DNA from: Terrimonas pollutisoli
GTDB taxonomy: Bacteria > Bacteroidota > Bacteroidia > Chitinophagales > Chitinophagaceae
Reading direction: 5' to 3'
DNA: 64,000 nucleotides
NCBI RefSeq assembly: GCF_029360765.1
Contig: NZ_JARKNA010000001.1
Span: 186,001 to 250,000 of the forward strand
The position numbers and the translations under genes are program-made. A model generated the notes under the pieces. It saw only the letters and a program-made list of their open reading frames with translations. It ran no database searches and was not told where the DNA came from. Positions 9,222 to 16,221 of the stretch are shown in pieces. Positions within the stretch are counted from its first letter, which is position 1, and every line of letters starts with the position of its first letter.

Positions 9222-9512
9222 TTATTTTTTTATTACTTTAGGGACCTTGAAAAACTTCTCGTCATGGGAAGGCGCATTTTTTAACGCTTCGTCACGGCTC
9301 ACCGACCCTTTCACTTCGTCATCCCGTAATACGTTTACTTCTTCACTCATGTGTAACATGGGCTTCACATTTTCCAGGTCCAATTCATTCAGCTTTTCTA
9401 CAAAAACGATCATCCGCTGCAGATCGTTCTTAATCTCTTGCTTTTCAGCATCATTGAATTTCAACCGGGCAAGATTTGCCAGCTTTTCCACTAATGCATC
9501 ATTTACTTCCAT
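9222..9512 (-). CDS. gatC: Asp/Glu-tRNA amidotransferase subunit GatC
   Basis: GatC is the small bridging subunit of GatCAB, which converts misacylated Glu-tRNA(Gln) or Asp-tRNA(Asn). The 96-residue protein shows [20 protein letters not shown], the [20 protein letters not shown] helix, [17 protein letters not shown] and a C-terminal FFKVPKVI. The ATG at 9512 lies directly downstream of a TTG-N19-TATATTTG promoter; an open frame extending to 9614 crosses this promoter and has no GatC homology. gatA and gatB are not in the window. It is divergent from trpS. Confidence 0.93.
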   Translation of the reverse strand: MEVNDALVEKLANLARLKFNDAEKQEIKNDLQRMIVFVEKLNELDLENVKPMLHMSEEVNVLRDDEVKGSVSRDEALKNAPSHDEKFFKVPKVIKK

Positions 9513-9516
9513 CAAA

Positions 9517-9546
9517 CAAATATAGTTTGCAAATCGCAATAGGCAA
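9517..9546 (-). promoter_or_regulatory. gatC promoter (TTG-N19-TATATTTG)
   Basis: The -7 element occupies 9517-9524 and the -33 TTG 9544-9546, with a 19-base spacer. The TTG comes from an ATTGCC-type dispersed repeat. Confidence 0.6.
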
Positions 9547-9575
9547 TTTGCAATGAACAATTGACAATTGAAAAA
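9530..9575. repeat. ATTGCC/CAATTG-type low-complexity repeat
   Basis: A run of GGCAATTTGCAATG and CAATTGACAATTG-like units between gatC and trpS, similar to the run at 26853-26950. Confidence 0.5.
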
Positions 9576-9620
9576 ATACCGGTAACAGGGAACAGGAAAC
9601 CGGCAACTTCCCACTTTTCT

Positions 9621-9628
9621 TATCTTCG
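9621..9628 (+). promoter_or_regulatory. -7 element (TATCTTCG) of trpS
   Basis: TATCTTCG lies seven bases before the trpS ATG and fits the TAnnTTTG consensus with one change. No clear -33 TTG is present. Confidence 0.45.
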
Positions 9629-9635
9629 CCGCCCT

Positions 9636-10640
9636 ATGGCTAAGCAGAAAGAAAAAGTAATGAGTGGCATTCGCCCCACAGGTTTCTTACACCTGGGAAA
9701 TTATTTTGGGGCATTAAGCAACTATGTGAAAATGCAGGAGGATTATGAATGTTATTTCATGGTGGCGGATTGGCACTCTTTAACTACTCACCCCGATACC
9801 AAAGAACTGCGGAGCAGTGTTTTGAGGGTATTGGCGGAGAATATTGCTTCGGGACTGAATCCGGAAAAAGCGGCTTTATACCTGCAAAGCAGTGTACCGG
9901 AAATAGCAGAATTGTATATGCTGCTGAATATGCTGGCTTATAAAGGGGAATTAGAAAAGACGCCGACATTTAAAGATAAAGTGAGATTGCAGCCGCAGAA
10001 TGTCAATGCCGGTCTGCTGACCTACCCGGTTTTAATGGCCGCCGATATTCTTATTCATCGGGCCAAATATGTTCCTGTTGGAAAAGACCAGGAGCAACAT
10101 TTGGAAATTGCCCGCAATTTTGTTCAACGTTTCAACAGGCGTTATACCGAAGTATTTCCGGAACCGGTAGCGTTTAATTTCGGTGCAAATTTGCTGAAAG
10201 TGCCCAGCCTTGACGGGGCAGGGAAGATGAGTAAAAGTGAAAATCAAATGGCTACTTTATACCTGGCCGATAGCGATGACCTGATCAGGAAAAAAGTAAT
10301 GAAAGCCAAAACAGATAGCGGTCCTACCGAAATGAATTCAAAAAAACCGGACTATATCGAAAACATCTTTTTGCTGATGAAGCTGGTCAGCAATGAAGAA
10401 GTACTAAAGAAATTTGATAACGACTTTAATAACTGTACTATTCGCTACGGTGATATGAAAAAGCAACTGGCAGAAGATATGGTTAGGTTCATTGCCCCGA
10501 TACGGGAAAAGGCAGAAAACATTTACCGGGATGAAAATTACCTAAAGCAGGTGGTGGAGATGGGTGCTGAAAAAGCCCGCAAGAGTGCACAAATCACCTT
10601 TCAACTGGTGAGAGAAGCCATGGGGATGAAATATTTTTAG
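9636..10640 (+). CDS. trpS: Tryptophan-tRNA ligase
   Basis: This class I aminoacyl-tRNA synthetase charges tRNA-Trp. The 334-residue protein begins MAKQKEKVMSGIRPTGFLHLGNYFGA, with the HIGH-equivalent HLGN. It contains VADWHSLTTH, DILIHRAKYVPVGKDQEQHLE and the KMSKS loop (GAGKMSKSENQ). A 25-codon upstream extension crosses the promoter and low-complexity repeat, so the ATG at 9636, directly after TATCTTCG, is preferred. Confidence 0.95.
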   Translation: MAKQKEKVMSGIRPTGFLHLGNYFGALSNYVKMQEDYECYFMVADWHSLTTHPDTKELRSSVLRVLAENIASGLNPEKAALYLQSSVPEIAELYMLLNMLAYKGELEKTPTFKDKVRLQPQNVNAGLLTYPVLMAADILIHRAKYVPVGKDQEQHLEIARNFVQRFNRRYTEVFPEPVAFNFGANLLKVPSLDGAGKMSKSENQMATLYLADSDDLIRKKVMKAKTDSGPTEMNSKKPDYIENIFLLMKLVSNEEVLKKFDNDFNNCTIRYGDMKKQLAEDMVRFIAPIREKAENIYRDENYLKQVVEMGAEKARKSAQITFQLVREAMGMKYF

Positions 10641-10641
10641 A

Positions 10642-10660
10642 CCCTATCCCCTAAAGGGGC
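10642..10660. repeat. Dispersed palindromic repeat, copy 4
   Basis: CCCTATCCCCTAAAGGGGC immediately after the trpS stop codon. A weaker relative, CCACCTGAGGGTGGAATAGG, lies at 10730 just before the deoxynucleoside kinase ATG. Confidence 0.6.
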
Positions 10661-10751
10661 AACGAAGATTTTCTTTTGAAAGAAGTGCGAAAAGATTTTA
10701 TATATTCATTTATTTAAACAGAAAATTCTCCACCTGAGGGTGGAATAGGGC

Positions 10752-11387
10752 ATGGCAAAATCAAAGAAACCAAAGCATATAGCAGTAGCGGGTAATATTG
10801 GGGCGGGAAAGACGACATTGACAGAAATGCTGAGCAAACATTATAAATGGATACCCAATTTTGAAGATGTTGATCATAATCCATACCTGATGGATTTTTA
10901 TGAGGATATGCCCCGCTGGAGTTTTAATCTTCAAATCTATTTTTTGAATAGCCGGCTTCAACAATTAGTCGAAATTCAAAAAGGTACTGAGACCGTCATT
11001 CAGGATAGAACTATTTACGAGGATGCCAACATCTTTGCGCCTAATTTGCATGAGATGGGGTTGATGAGCAAACGTGATTTTGATAATTATTTCCATTTCT
11101 TTCAAACTTTGAAAACCCTGGTGCAACCACCAGACCTGATGATCTATCTTAATGCATCGGTGCCTACACTGGTGGGGCAGATCCAGAAGCGGGGGAGAGA
11201 ATACGAGGAAAATATCCGGCTCGATTATCTCAAACGACTCAATGAATATTATAATAAATGGATTGACTCCTACAAAGAAGGTCAGCTGTTGATCATTGAT
11301 GTTGATAAGAATAAATTTGCCGAGAAGGAGGAAGACCTTGGGGAGATCATTTCCAAAGTAGATGCGCAGCTCTACGGATTATTTTAA
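10752..11387 (+). CDS. Deoxynucleoside kinase
   Basis: The 211-residue protein phosphorylates deoxynucleosides for dNTP salvage. It has the P-loop GNIGAGKTTL near residue 15, the DRT-type catalytic motif VIQDRTIYEDANIFA, and the LID region RGREYEENIRLDYLKRLNEYY. These resemble the dGuo/dAdo kinase family of bacteria. Substrate preference cannot be read from sequence alone. The start at 10752 gives MAKSKKPKHIAVAGNIGAGKT, a usual N-terminus. Confidence 0.9.
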   Translation: MAKSKKPKHIAVAGNIGAGKTTLTEMLSKHYKWIPNFEDVDHNPYLMDFYEDMPRWSFNLQIYFLNSRLQQLVEIQKGTETVIQDRTIYEDANIFAPNLHEMGLMSKRDFDNYFHFFQTLKTLVQPPDLMIYLNASVPTLVGQIQKRGREYEENIRLDYLKRLNEYYNKWIDSYKEGQLLIIDVDKNKFAEKEEDLGEIISKVDAQLYGLF

Positions 11388-11466
11388 CTGTTTCCAGACA
11401 AACTATCTGCTTTAAAGTAATAACTTGTGAGTGAGAAAAATTCACTTGTTCAAACAAAACAAGAAT

Positions 11467-12096
11467 ATGAAAGCGATAGTTTTATTTTCACTGGTTATGC
11501 TGGCTATTTCAGCAAGATCCCAATCTTTAAAAGAAGCTTTGTATGGGGGTAAATTAAAAGCCGATACAGGAGCTGTGATCAGGAAAGGTGATAGTTTGAA
11601 GATCCAGGAAAATATGGCCCAAAAGGTCGTTGAAGATTCTATAAAGAAAAGCACAGCCGACTCAATAAGAAAAGAAGCGATAGCTATACAAAAAGAAAAG
11701 GCCATCGCTGCTGGCCAGGATACAACGGCTATTGTATACGCAGATACCATCTCGGCCACGTCCCCGGAAATATCAGCTACAGAAAAAGCTCTTCCCAAAG
11801 ACAATAATAAAATCTGGAAAGCCTATATCGATTCGCTTACTACGACCATAAAGTCAGAAGTGCTTAGTTCCGGTAAGATAAAAAAGGGAAATTATTTCGT
11901 ACTGATAGATTATAAAATCAATCCTGATGGACAAATTTCCGTTACCAGTGTGACCTCAGATCCTCAAAACTCTTACTTAGAGCAAAATATCAAGGATAGG
12001 TTAACATTGGATGGTCCCCGTTTAAATCCTGTTATTGATGCTAATGGAAGAGCAAGGACAGTGAATAAAAAGCAGACGCTGAATTTTGTGAAATAA
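11467..12096 (+). CDS. Secreted protein with TonB-C-like end, unknown function
   Basis: The ATG at 11467 gives a 209-residue protein with a signal peptide (MKAIVLFSLVMLAISARSQS). A charged low-complexity middle of KADSI/AIAIQKEKA-like helices follows, then a compact C-terminal domain (DYKINPDGQISVTSVTSD, LNPVIDANGRARTVNKKQT). The latter has the spacing of TonB C-terminal or related periplasmic folds, but this is only a tentative resemblance. It follows the kinase by 79 bases and ends at a bidirectional hairpin. Confidence 0.6.
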   Translation: MKAIVLFSLVMLAISARSQSLKEALYGGKLKADTGAVIRKGDSLKIQENMAQKVVEDSIKKSTADSIRKEAIAIQKEKAIAAGQDTTAIVYADTISATSPEISATEKALPKDNNKIWKAYIDSLTTTIKSEVLSSGKIKKGNYFVLIDYKINPDGQISVTSVTSDPQNSYLEQNIKDRLTLDGPRLNPVIDANGRARTVNKKQTLNFVK

Positions 12097-12121
12097 ATTA
12101 TTCCGGGAAACGATAGTGGAT

Positions 12122-12153
12122 AAAATAGATAGCTTTCAAAGGCTATCTATTTT
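12122..12153. terminator. Bidirectional terminator
   Basis: A perfect 12-bp stem, AAAATAGATAGC/GCTATCTATTTT, with an 8-base loop lies between convergent genes and is A/T-tailed on both strands. Confidence 0.85.
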
Positions 12154-12154
12154 A

Positions 12155-12694
12155 TTAATTGTAATTGGCGAAGTCTTTATAATCAAGAAGTGTCTGGTCA
12201 ATCTTTTTTAACCATTCAGCCTGTTTCTCTTTTTTGATGCTATGATTGGTCTCTTTGTCGTATTCATTTTGCATGTTTTCCTTTTCCGTAGTTATATCAT
12301 CATAGATATTTTTCAGGTCGGTTTTAAAACTATTTTTATTAAACCGGTATTCGCGCAATCGACGGTTTAATTTGCGGGCAAAAATTTCGGCAATATCAAA
12401 ATGTCCCTGCTCATGCGCTAGTACATAATCAGTTTTATGCGAGCCCCAGGACCGGGTCTTTGAAAAGCTGCAGGTGATTTTGTAACCAAAGCCTTTGTTG
12501 TTAAAACTATATTCGATTCCGAGGTAGGTAGCCGTTGACGCCACAGCATCCGACTCAGGTTTGGGGCTACCCTTGTAATCGGCCCAGGTCAACTTCTTAT
12601 TGGCACTCCAGCTAATCAGTTCTTCATCGTTGGATTGACCAATGGCTATAACAGAAACCAGCATTGAAAAAATAGTTAATAGATTTTTCAGCAT
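12155..12694 (-). CDS. DUF922 secreted protease-like protein
   Basis: The 179-residue protein has a signal peptide (LLTIFSMLVSVIAIGQS), the DUF922-typical SANKKLTWADYKGSPKPES segment, and a zinc-protease HExxH motif at H94-E95-H98 (LAHEQGHFDIAE). DUF922 members are predicted secreted zinc-dependent proteases. The gene is convergent with the 11467 gene. Just upstream of its start lies a 57-bp repeat that recurs at 16113, so its promoter region is the left boundary of the RHS/RAYT cassette. Confidence 0.8.
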   Translation of the reverse strand: MLKNLLTIFSMLVSVIAIGQSNDEELISWSANKKLTWADYKGSPKPESDAVASTATYLGIEYSFNNKGFGYKITCSFSKTRSWGSHKTDYVLAHEQGHFDIAEIFARKLNRRLREYRFNKNSFKTDLKNIYDDITTEKENMQNEYDKETNHSIKKEKQAEWLKKIDQTLLDYKDFANYN

Positions 12695-12702
12695 AAGACC
12701 TA

Positions 12703-12759
12703 AAACGAGATCGGGAAGTGAAAAGTTGTACCTAAAACCTAAATAAGTTCATAAAAAAA
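12703..12759 (+). repeat. 57-bp direct repeat, left copy
   Basis: Starts AAACGAGATCGGGAAG and ends in an A-run. It matches 16113-16169 with about five mismatches in the same orientation, bracketing the RHS/RAYT cassette. Confidence 0.85.
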
Positions 12760-12870
12760 TCTTTTCAAAACTGGTGGCACACGAATGAAAGCAACGTGAA
12801 TGATAAAAGAAGAGAAAATCATCTGACCAGGTTACGTGGTAAAATCGTTTTTTGATAATAGGAGAAACAA

Positions 12871-14334
12871 ATGGCTCCATTGCTTCCGGTTCATCCCTGC
12901 GATTCCACAACTCACACAATCTCTCCTTTTACCCTTGCCTACGATGCCAGCGGTAACCGGATCACTAAAACAGTTAGTGGCAAAACTACCGTGTACGTAC
13001 GTGATGCCAGTGGTAATGTGATGGCCATTTATGAAAAAGGAAACAGCGAAATTAACAATGGCAATCTTAGCCAGACCGAAGCCCACCTGTATGGCAGCAG
13101 CCGCCTGGGTATATATAACCTGAAGCGAAACATGGAAAATCCTGATGTAAATACAACAGGTATTTATAGTTTTGAAAGAGGTAATAAGCTCTTTGAATTA
13201 AGCAATCATTTAGGCAATGTATTGGTAACAATTACCGACAAAAAGAAAGCTGTTGACAGTGATGCCGATGGCGATATTGATTATTACGAGGCCGATGTAG
13301 TAAGTGCTAGTGATTATTTAGTCTTTGGAATGATAATGCCTGGACGCAATTATTCTTCTGGCTATAGGTATGGTTTTAACGGAAAGGAAAATGATAATGA
13401 AGTGAAAGGTGAGGGTAACCAGCAAGATTATGGACTGAGAATTTATGATCCGAGATTAGGGAAGTTTTTATCAGTCGATCCGATTACACGATCTTATCCC
13501 GAATTGACTCCATACCAGTTTGCGAGCAATTCTCCAATAGCTGGAGTTGATTTGGATGGGGCCGAATTTAGATTGAGTATATTGGATCCAAATGTTACAG
13601 AGAATTTCCTTTGGGCATTAAATGATGGAGATATTTATCGGGCAAGGAGAATTATTTTTGATGCTTTACACACAAAACTAACAAAGGATGTCATAAGAAA
13701 CATAAACGATATCTCTACAACTACATATGATGATAAAACATTAAGCCCTCTTAGAAAAATAAATGTTATTGATGGGGCGAATCAGGCAATACTAGAATGG
13801 GAAAAAGATACTGAAGGCATGGAAGTTGAAATGAATCGTGGCCTTGGAAGACCTTATAACGCAAAAGCAGAAAGTGACTTTACGTTTATTTGGCTAGAGA
13901 CAAAACCTTTTCCAGAAGGACCTCATAGTATGGAAGATAAGAATTACCCTGTTGATGTTAGAGCTTTCAATACGCCAGCGTATACTGACTACTATAAAGA
14001 GAATGATTTTCGGGGGTGGTATAGTACTGTTGACGTTAGTGTAGGGGGCGTAACGGGTTCAGGGTCCGTTTACGGCTATTTGAAAGGAAGTGGCTATGTT
14101 CAATATGCAGTTAATTCTGTTGGAGCGGCAGCTCCATTTGCTTATAATTTATCACGGATGGGGGGTAAAATATGGGGGAATGCTACGACTAAATCTGAAT
14201 TTTATGATCCTAGTATTCTATCTGGTTGGGGTGCACAGTTAGGTGCGGGGGGGGGGCATATAGAGGAGCTGCAATTCAAGGAGGCGTATGGGGAAGTTTT
14301 AATACAAATGAGGCAGCTGGAGTTTTTAACTTAA
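12871..14334 (+). CDS. Orphan RHS tip protein (frameshifted at a G10 tract)
   Basis: The 487-residue frame encodes only the end of an RHS/YD-repeat protein. It covers one YD-like repeat (YDASGNRITKTVSG), the SNHLGNVLVTITDKK segment and the RHS core hallmark (YGLRIYDPRLGKFLSVDP, then FASNSPIAGVDLDG near residue 228). A variable C-terminal domain of about 260 residues follows that I do not recognise. No upstream shell exists. A real AGGAGA-like site precedes the ATG. At a run of ten Gs (14247-14256) the frame ends after a short tail, whereas the +1 frame continues a glycine-rich domain to 14483. Likely a displaced polymorphic-toxin tip, possibly a pseudogene or phase-variable. Confidence 0.7.
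   Translation: MAPLLPVHPCDSTTHTISPFTLAYDASGNRITKTVSGKTTVYVRDASGNVMAIYEKGNSEINNGNLSQTEAHLYGSSRLGIYNLKRNMENPDVNTTGIYSFERGNKLFELSNHLGNVLVTITDKKKAVDSDADGDIDYYEADVVSASDYLVFGMIMPGRNYSSGYRYGFNGKENDNEVKGEGNQQDYGLRIYDPRLGKFLSVDPITRSYPELTPYQFASNSPIAGVDLDGAEFRLSILDPNVTENFLWALNDGDIYRARRIIFDALHTKLTKDVIRNINDISTTTYDDKTLSPLRKINVIDGANQAILEWEKDTEGMEVEMNRGLGRPYNAKAESDFTFIWLETKPFPEGPHSMEDKNYPVDVRAFNTPAYTDYYKENDFRGWYSTVDVSVGGVTGSGSVYGYLKGSGYVQYAVNSVGAAAPFAYNLSRMGGKIWGNATTKSEFYDPSILSGWGAQLGAGGGHIEELQFKEAYGEVLIQMRQLEFLT
14247..14256 (+). repeat. G10 homopolymer within the RHS C-terminal domain
   Basis: Ten Gs. Eleven (or eight) would fuse the 12871 frame to the 14256-14483 frame, giving a protein of about 537 residues. 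Confidence 0.8.
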
Positions 14335-14483
14335 AAAATGCCACCTTTTATGGTGGGTATGGGGGTATCGGTGTTAGCATTGATGTTATGAAAGGCTTTT
14401 TCAAGAGATTACGACCTTCGCCATCAAAGGGTGTTTCTGGCGGAGCTGCTGTAACATTTTCTACACTACTTCAAAAGAAATAA
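14256..14483 (+). other. Out-of-frame continuation of the RHS C-terminal domain
   Basis: Read in this frame, the sequence after the G-tract gives AYRGAAIQGGVWGSFNTNEA, then VFNLKNATFYGGYGGIGVSI, ending FSTLLQKK. This glycine-rich, low-charge stretch continues the composition of the preceding domain (VSVGGVTGSGSVYGYLKG). It looks like the native C-terminus separated by a one-base indel. It stops seven bases before the next gene. Confidence 0.6.
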
Positions 14484-14489
14484 TAAATA

Positions 14490-14852
14490 ATGAGGAAATA
14501 CTTTTTATTGATATTATGCTTATTTGCTGTGGCTAGTGTTGGATTTTTAATTATTAAAAGGAATACAATAAAAAGTATGCGGGAAGAATGTTCACTAGAG
14601 TTAAGAGGTAAAGTAAAGAAAATGGTAAAAAAGAAGAATGAAAAAAATTATTTAATCGTTTTTGATGATGGAAGGGAATATCAAATTGTTTTTTACGATT
14701 TAAATTCAATGGTAGACATTGGTGATTCACTAATTAAACACAAAAATACTTTTACGTTTGTTATTTATAAACCGGATAGACCAGATAGTGTGATTTATGT
14801 AGCCGAATCTCGGCTGTATAAGTGTCAAAATGAGGATGGTGTATCAAATTAA
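14490..14852 (+). CDS. Small membrane-anchored protein; candidate RHS immunity protein
   Basis: The 120-residue protein has one N-terminal hydrophobic helix (KYFLLILCLFAVASVGFLII). A basic, lysine-rich linker follows, then a small beta-rich domain (NYLIVFDDGREYQIVFYDLN, FTFVIYKPDRPDSVIY). It starts six bases after the RHS tip frame ends, the usual place for an immunity gene in polymorphic-toxin cassettes. No immunity family is recognised; the role is inferred from position only. Confidence 0.5.
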   Translation: MRKYFLLILCLFAVASVGFLIIKRNTIKSMREECSLELRGKVKKMVKKKNEKNYLIVFDDGREYQIVFYDLNSMVDIGDSLIKHKNTFTFVIYKPDRPDSVIYVAESRLYKCQNEDGVSN

Positions 14853-14939
14853 TAGCAGACCCCCCGTTGTAGTTAGTTTGTCGTGCATTGAAAGTTTCAA
14901 AAAATAAAAAAAGTTGAAAGGTTGTGCTGAGATTGTTTC

Positions 14940-15018
14940 TGCCCGTAGTCTTCCTTCCTAACCGTTTCCGCCCATGTCTCCATGCAGGGTTATGTGAGCA
15001 GGGCATGGGACATTGGGC
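14940..15018 (+). repeat. REP-like element upstream of RAYT, copy 1
   Basis: A 79-bp unit (GCCCGTAGTCTTCCTTCC ... GGGACATTGGGC), about 85% identical to the unit at 15056-15134. Together they fill the gap between 14853 and the RAYT start. Confidence 0.75.
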
Positions 15019-15055
15019 ATTTGCGAAGATGTCCTTCCATTCAATACTTTTTTCC

Positions 15056-15134
15056 TGCCCGGAGTCTTCCTTCCTGACCGTTTCGGCCCATGTCTCCCTG
15101 CGGGATTATGTGTGCCAGCCAGGGGACATTGGGC
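15056..15134 (+). repeat. REP-like element upstream of RAYT, copy 2
   Basis: Carries GCCCGGAGTC, which recurs, and recurs inverted, in the palindromes downstream of RAYT. Confidence 0.75.
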
Positions 15135-15160
15135 GTTGTGTAACGTATATTCCTATCCCA

Positions 15161-15169
15161 TATCTTTAC
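15161..15169 (+). promoter_or_regulatory. -7 element (TATCTTTAC) of RAYT
   Basis: Lies three bases before the ATG at 15173, fixing that start and implying a leaderless mRNA. Confidence 0.5.
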
Positions 15170-15172
15170 GCT

Positions 15173-15817
15173 ATGCCGGTACGGAGAGATATACCTTATT
15201 GTGAGGGATTGTTCTTTATCACATTTACCTGTTATAGATGGCTACCGATGATAGATCTAGCAAATAGTTATGACCTAGTGTACGGCTGGTTTGACTATTT
15301 GAAGAAACAAAATCACCGGATTGCCGGGTATGTTATCATGCCTAATCATCTTCATGCCCTGATAGATTTTTCAACTACAACAAAGAAGATTAATACCATT
15401 ATCGGAGATGGCAAACGGTTTATGGCTTATGAAATAATCAAAAGGCTGCAGCAGGCAGATAAAATCGATATACTGATGGCGTTGGAAAAAGGAGTGGCGG
15501 CAAAGGGTAAGGAGAAAGGAAAGCTGCATGAAGTATGGGAAGAATCATTTGACTGGAAAATTTGTGAAACGGCTGAGTTTGCTTATCAAAAGTTGATCTA
15601 TATGCACAACAATCCATGCAGTGGGAAGTGGAAATTGGTTGAAGATATTACCAGGTATGAGCATAGCTCGGCAAGGTATTATATCACAGGTAAGCATGCA
15701 GGTTATATTGTTACGGATATAGAAGCAATATTCAGTGAGAGATGTGCGGCAGATGAGCTATCTAAAATAAAGTTAGAAGAGAAATTTGTTGATAGAAATG
15801 GGCAGATGTCTTCGTAG
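15173..15817 (+). CDS. REP-associated tyrosine transposase (IS200/Y1 family)
   Basis: The 214-residue protein has the family start PYCEGLFFITFTCYRWLPM, the HUH motif in YVIMPNHLHALIDF (H59, H61), a GDGKRFMAYEIIKRL helix and the C-terminal LIYMHNNPC motif. The catalytic tyrosine probably lies in FAYQKLIYMHNNP. RAYTs are chromosomal relatives of IS200/IS605 transposases linked to REP palindrome dispersal. REP-like palindromes lie on both sides here. The longer open frame to 14924 is read-through of the upstream REP copies; the ATG at 15173 directly follows TATCTTTAC. The 3' end is duplicated downstream. Confidence 0.88.
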   Translation: MPVRRDIPYCEGLFFITFTCYRWLPMIDLANSYDLVYGWFDYLKKQNHRIAGYVIMPNHLHALIDFSTTTKKINTIIGDGKRFMAYEIIKRLQQADKIDILMALEKGVAAKGKEKGKLHEVWEESFDWKICETAEFAYQKLIYMHNNPCSGKWKLVEDITRYEHSSARYYITGKHAGYIVTDIEAIFSERCAADELSKIKLEEKFVDRNGQMSS

Positions 15818-15819
15818 CT

Positions 15820-15869
15820 GCCCGGAGTCCCTGCCATCACACAAAAGCCCGGCCGGGGAGACTCCGGGC
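15820..15869. repeat. REP-like palindrome 1 downstream of RAYT
   Basis: GCCCGGAGTC (15820-15829) pairs with GACTCCGGGC (15860-15869), with a GC-rich inner segment between. Confidence 0.75.
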
Positions 15870-15892
15870 GGAAACAAGAATCTACAACCAAA

Positions 15893-16110
15893 TATGAGCA
15901 TGTTCGGTATTATATCACAGATAAGCATGCAGTTCAGGTTATGTTGTTACGGATATAGAAGCAATATTCAGTGAGAGATATGTGGCAGATGAGCTATCTA
16001 AAATAAAGTTAGAAGAGAAATTTGTTGATAGAAATGGGCAGATGTCTTCGTAGCGGCCCGGAGTCCCTGCTATCACACAAAAGCCCGGCCGAGGAGACTC
16101 CGGGCGGAAA
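15893..16110 (+). pseudogene. Duplicated 3' end of the RAYT gene plus REP palindrome
   Basis: This segment repeats 15656-15872 (the last ~54 codons of RAYT and the palindrome after it) with scattered changes. It includes the near-identical block ATATAGAAGCAATATTCAGT to GATGTCTTCGTAG. Its start is scrambled, with small indels, so it is not coding. It accounts for most of the 15818-16221 gap. Confidence 0.85.
16056..16105. repeat. REP-like palindrome 2 downstream of RAYT
   Basis: Second copy of the GCCCGGAGTC/GACTCCGGGC palindrome, at the end of the duplicated RAYT fragment. Confidence 0.75.
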
Positions 16111-16112
16111 CG

Positions 16113-16169
16113 AAACGAGATCGGGAAGCGAAAAGTTGTATTTAAAAACTAAATAAGTTCACAAAAAAA
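16113..16169 (+). repeat. 57-bp direct repeat, right copy
   Basis: Same orientation as 12703-12759, offset by 3410 bp. It abuts the pckA terminator. Confidence 0.85.
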
Positions 16170-16196
16170 ACTCCCTCCGATATTTCGAAAGGAGTT
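16163..16196 (-). terminator. pckA terminator
   Basis: On the minus strand AACTCC ... GGAGTT forms a hairpin followed by a T-run. The run overlaps the A-run of the 57-bp repeat. Confidence 0.7.
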
Positions 16197-16221
16197 TAGT
16201 ATGTCAAGCAATCGCAAAGGA

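Noticed and set aside
14924..15172. N-terminal extension of the RAYT gene
   Set aside because: The extra 83 codons are read-through of two REP-like repeats, and a -7 box sits three bases before the internal ATG.
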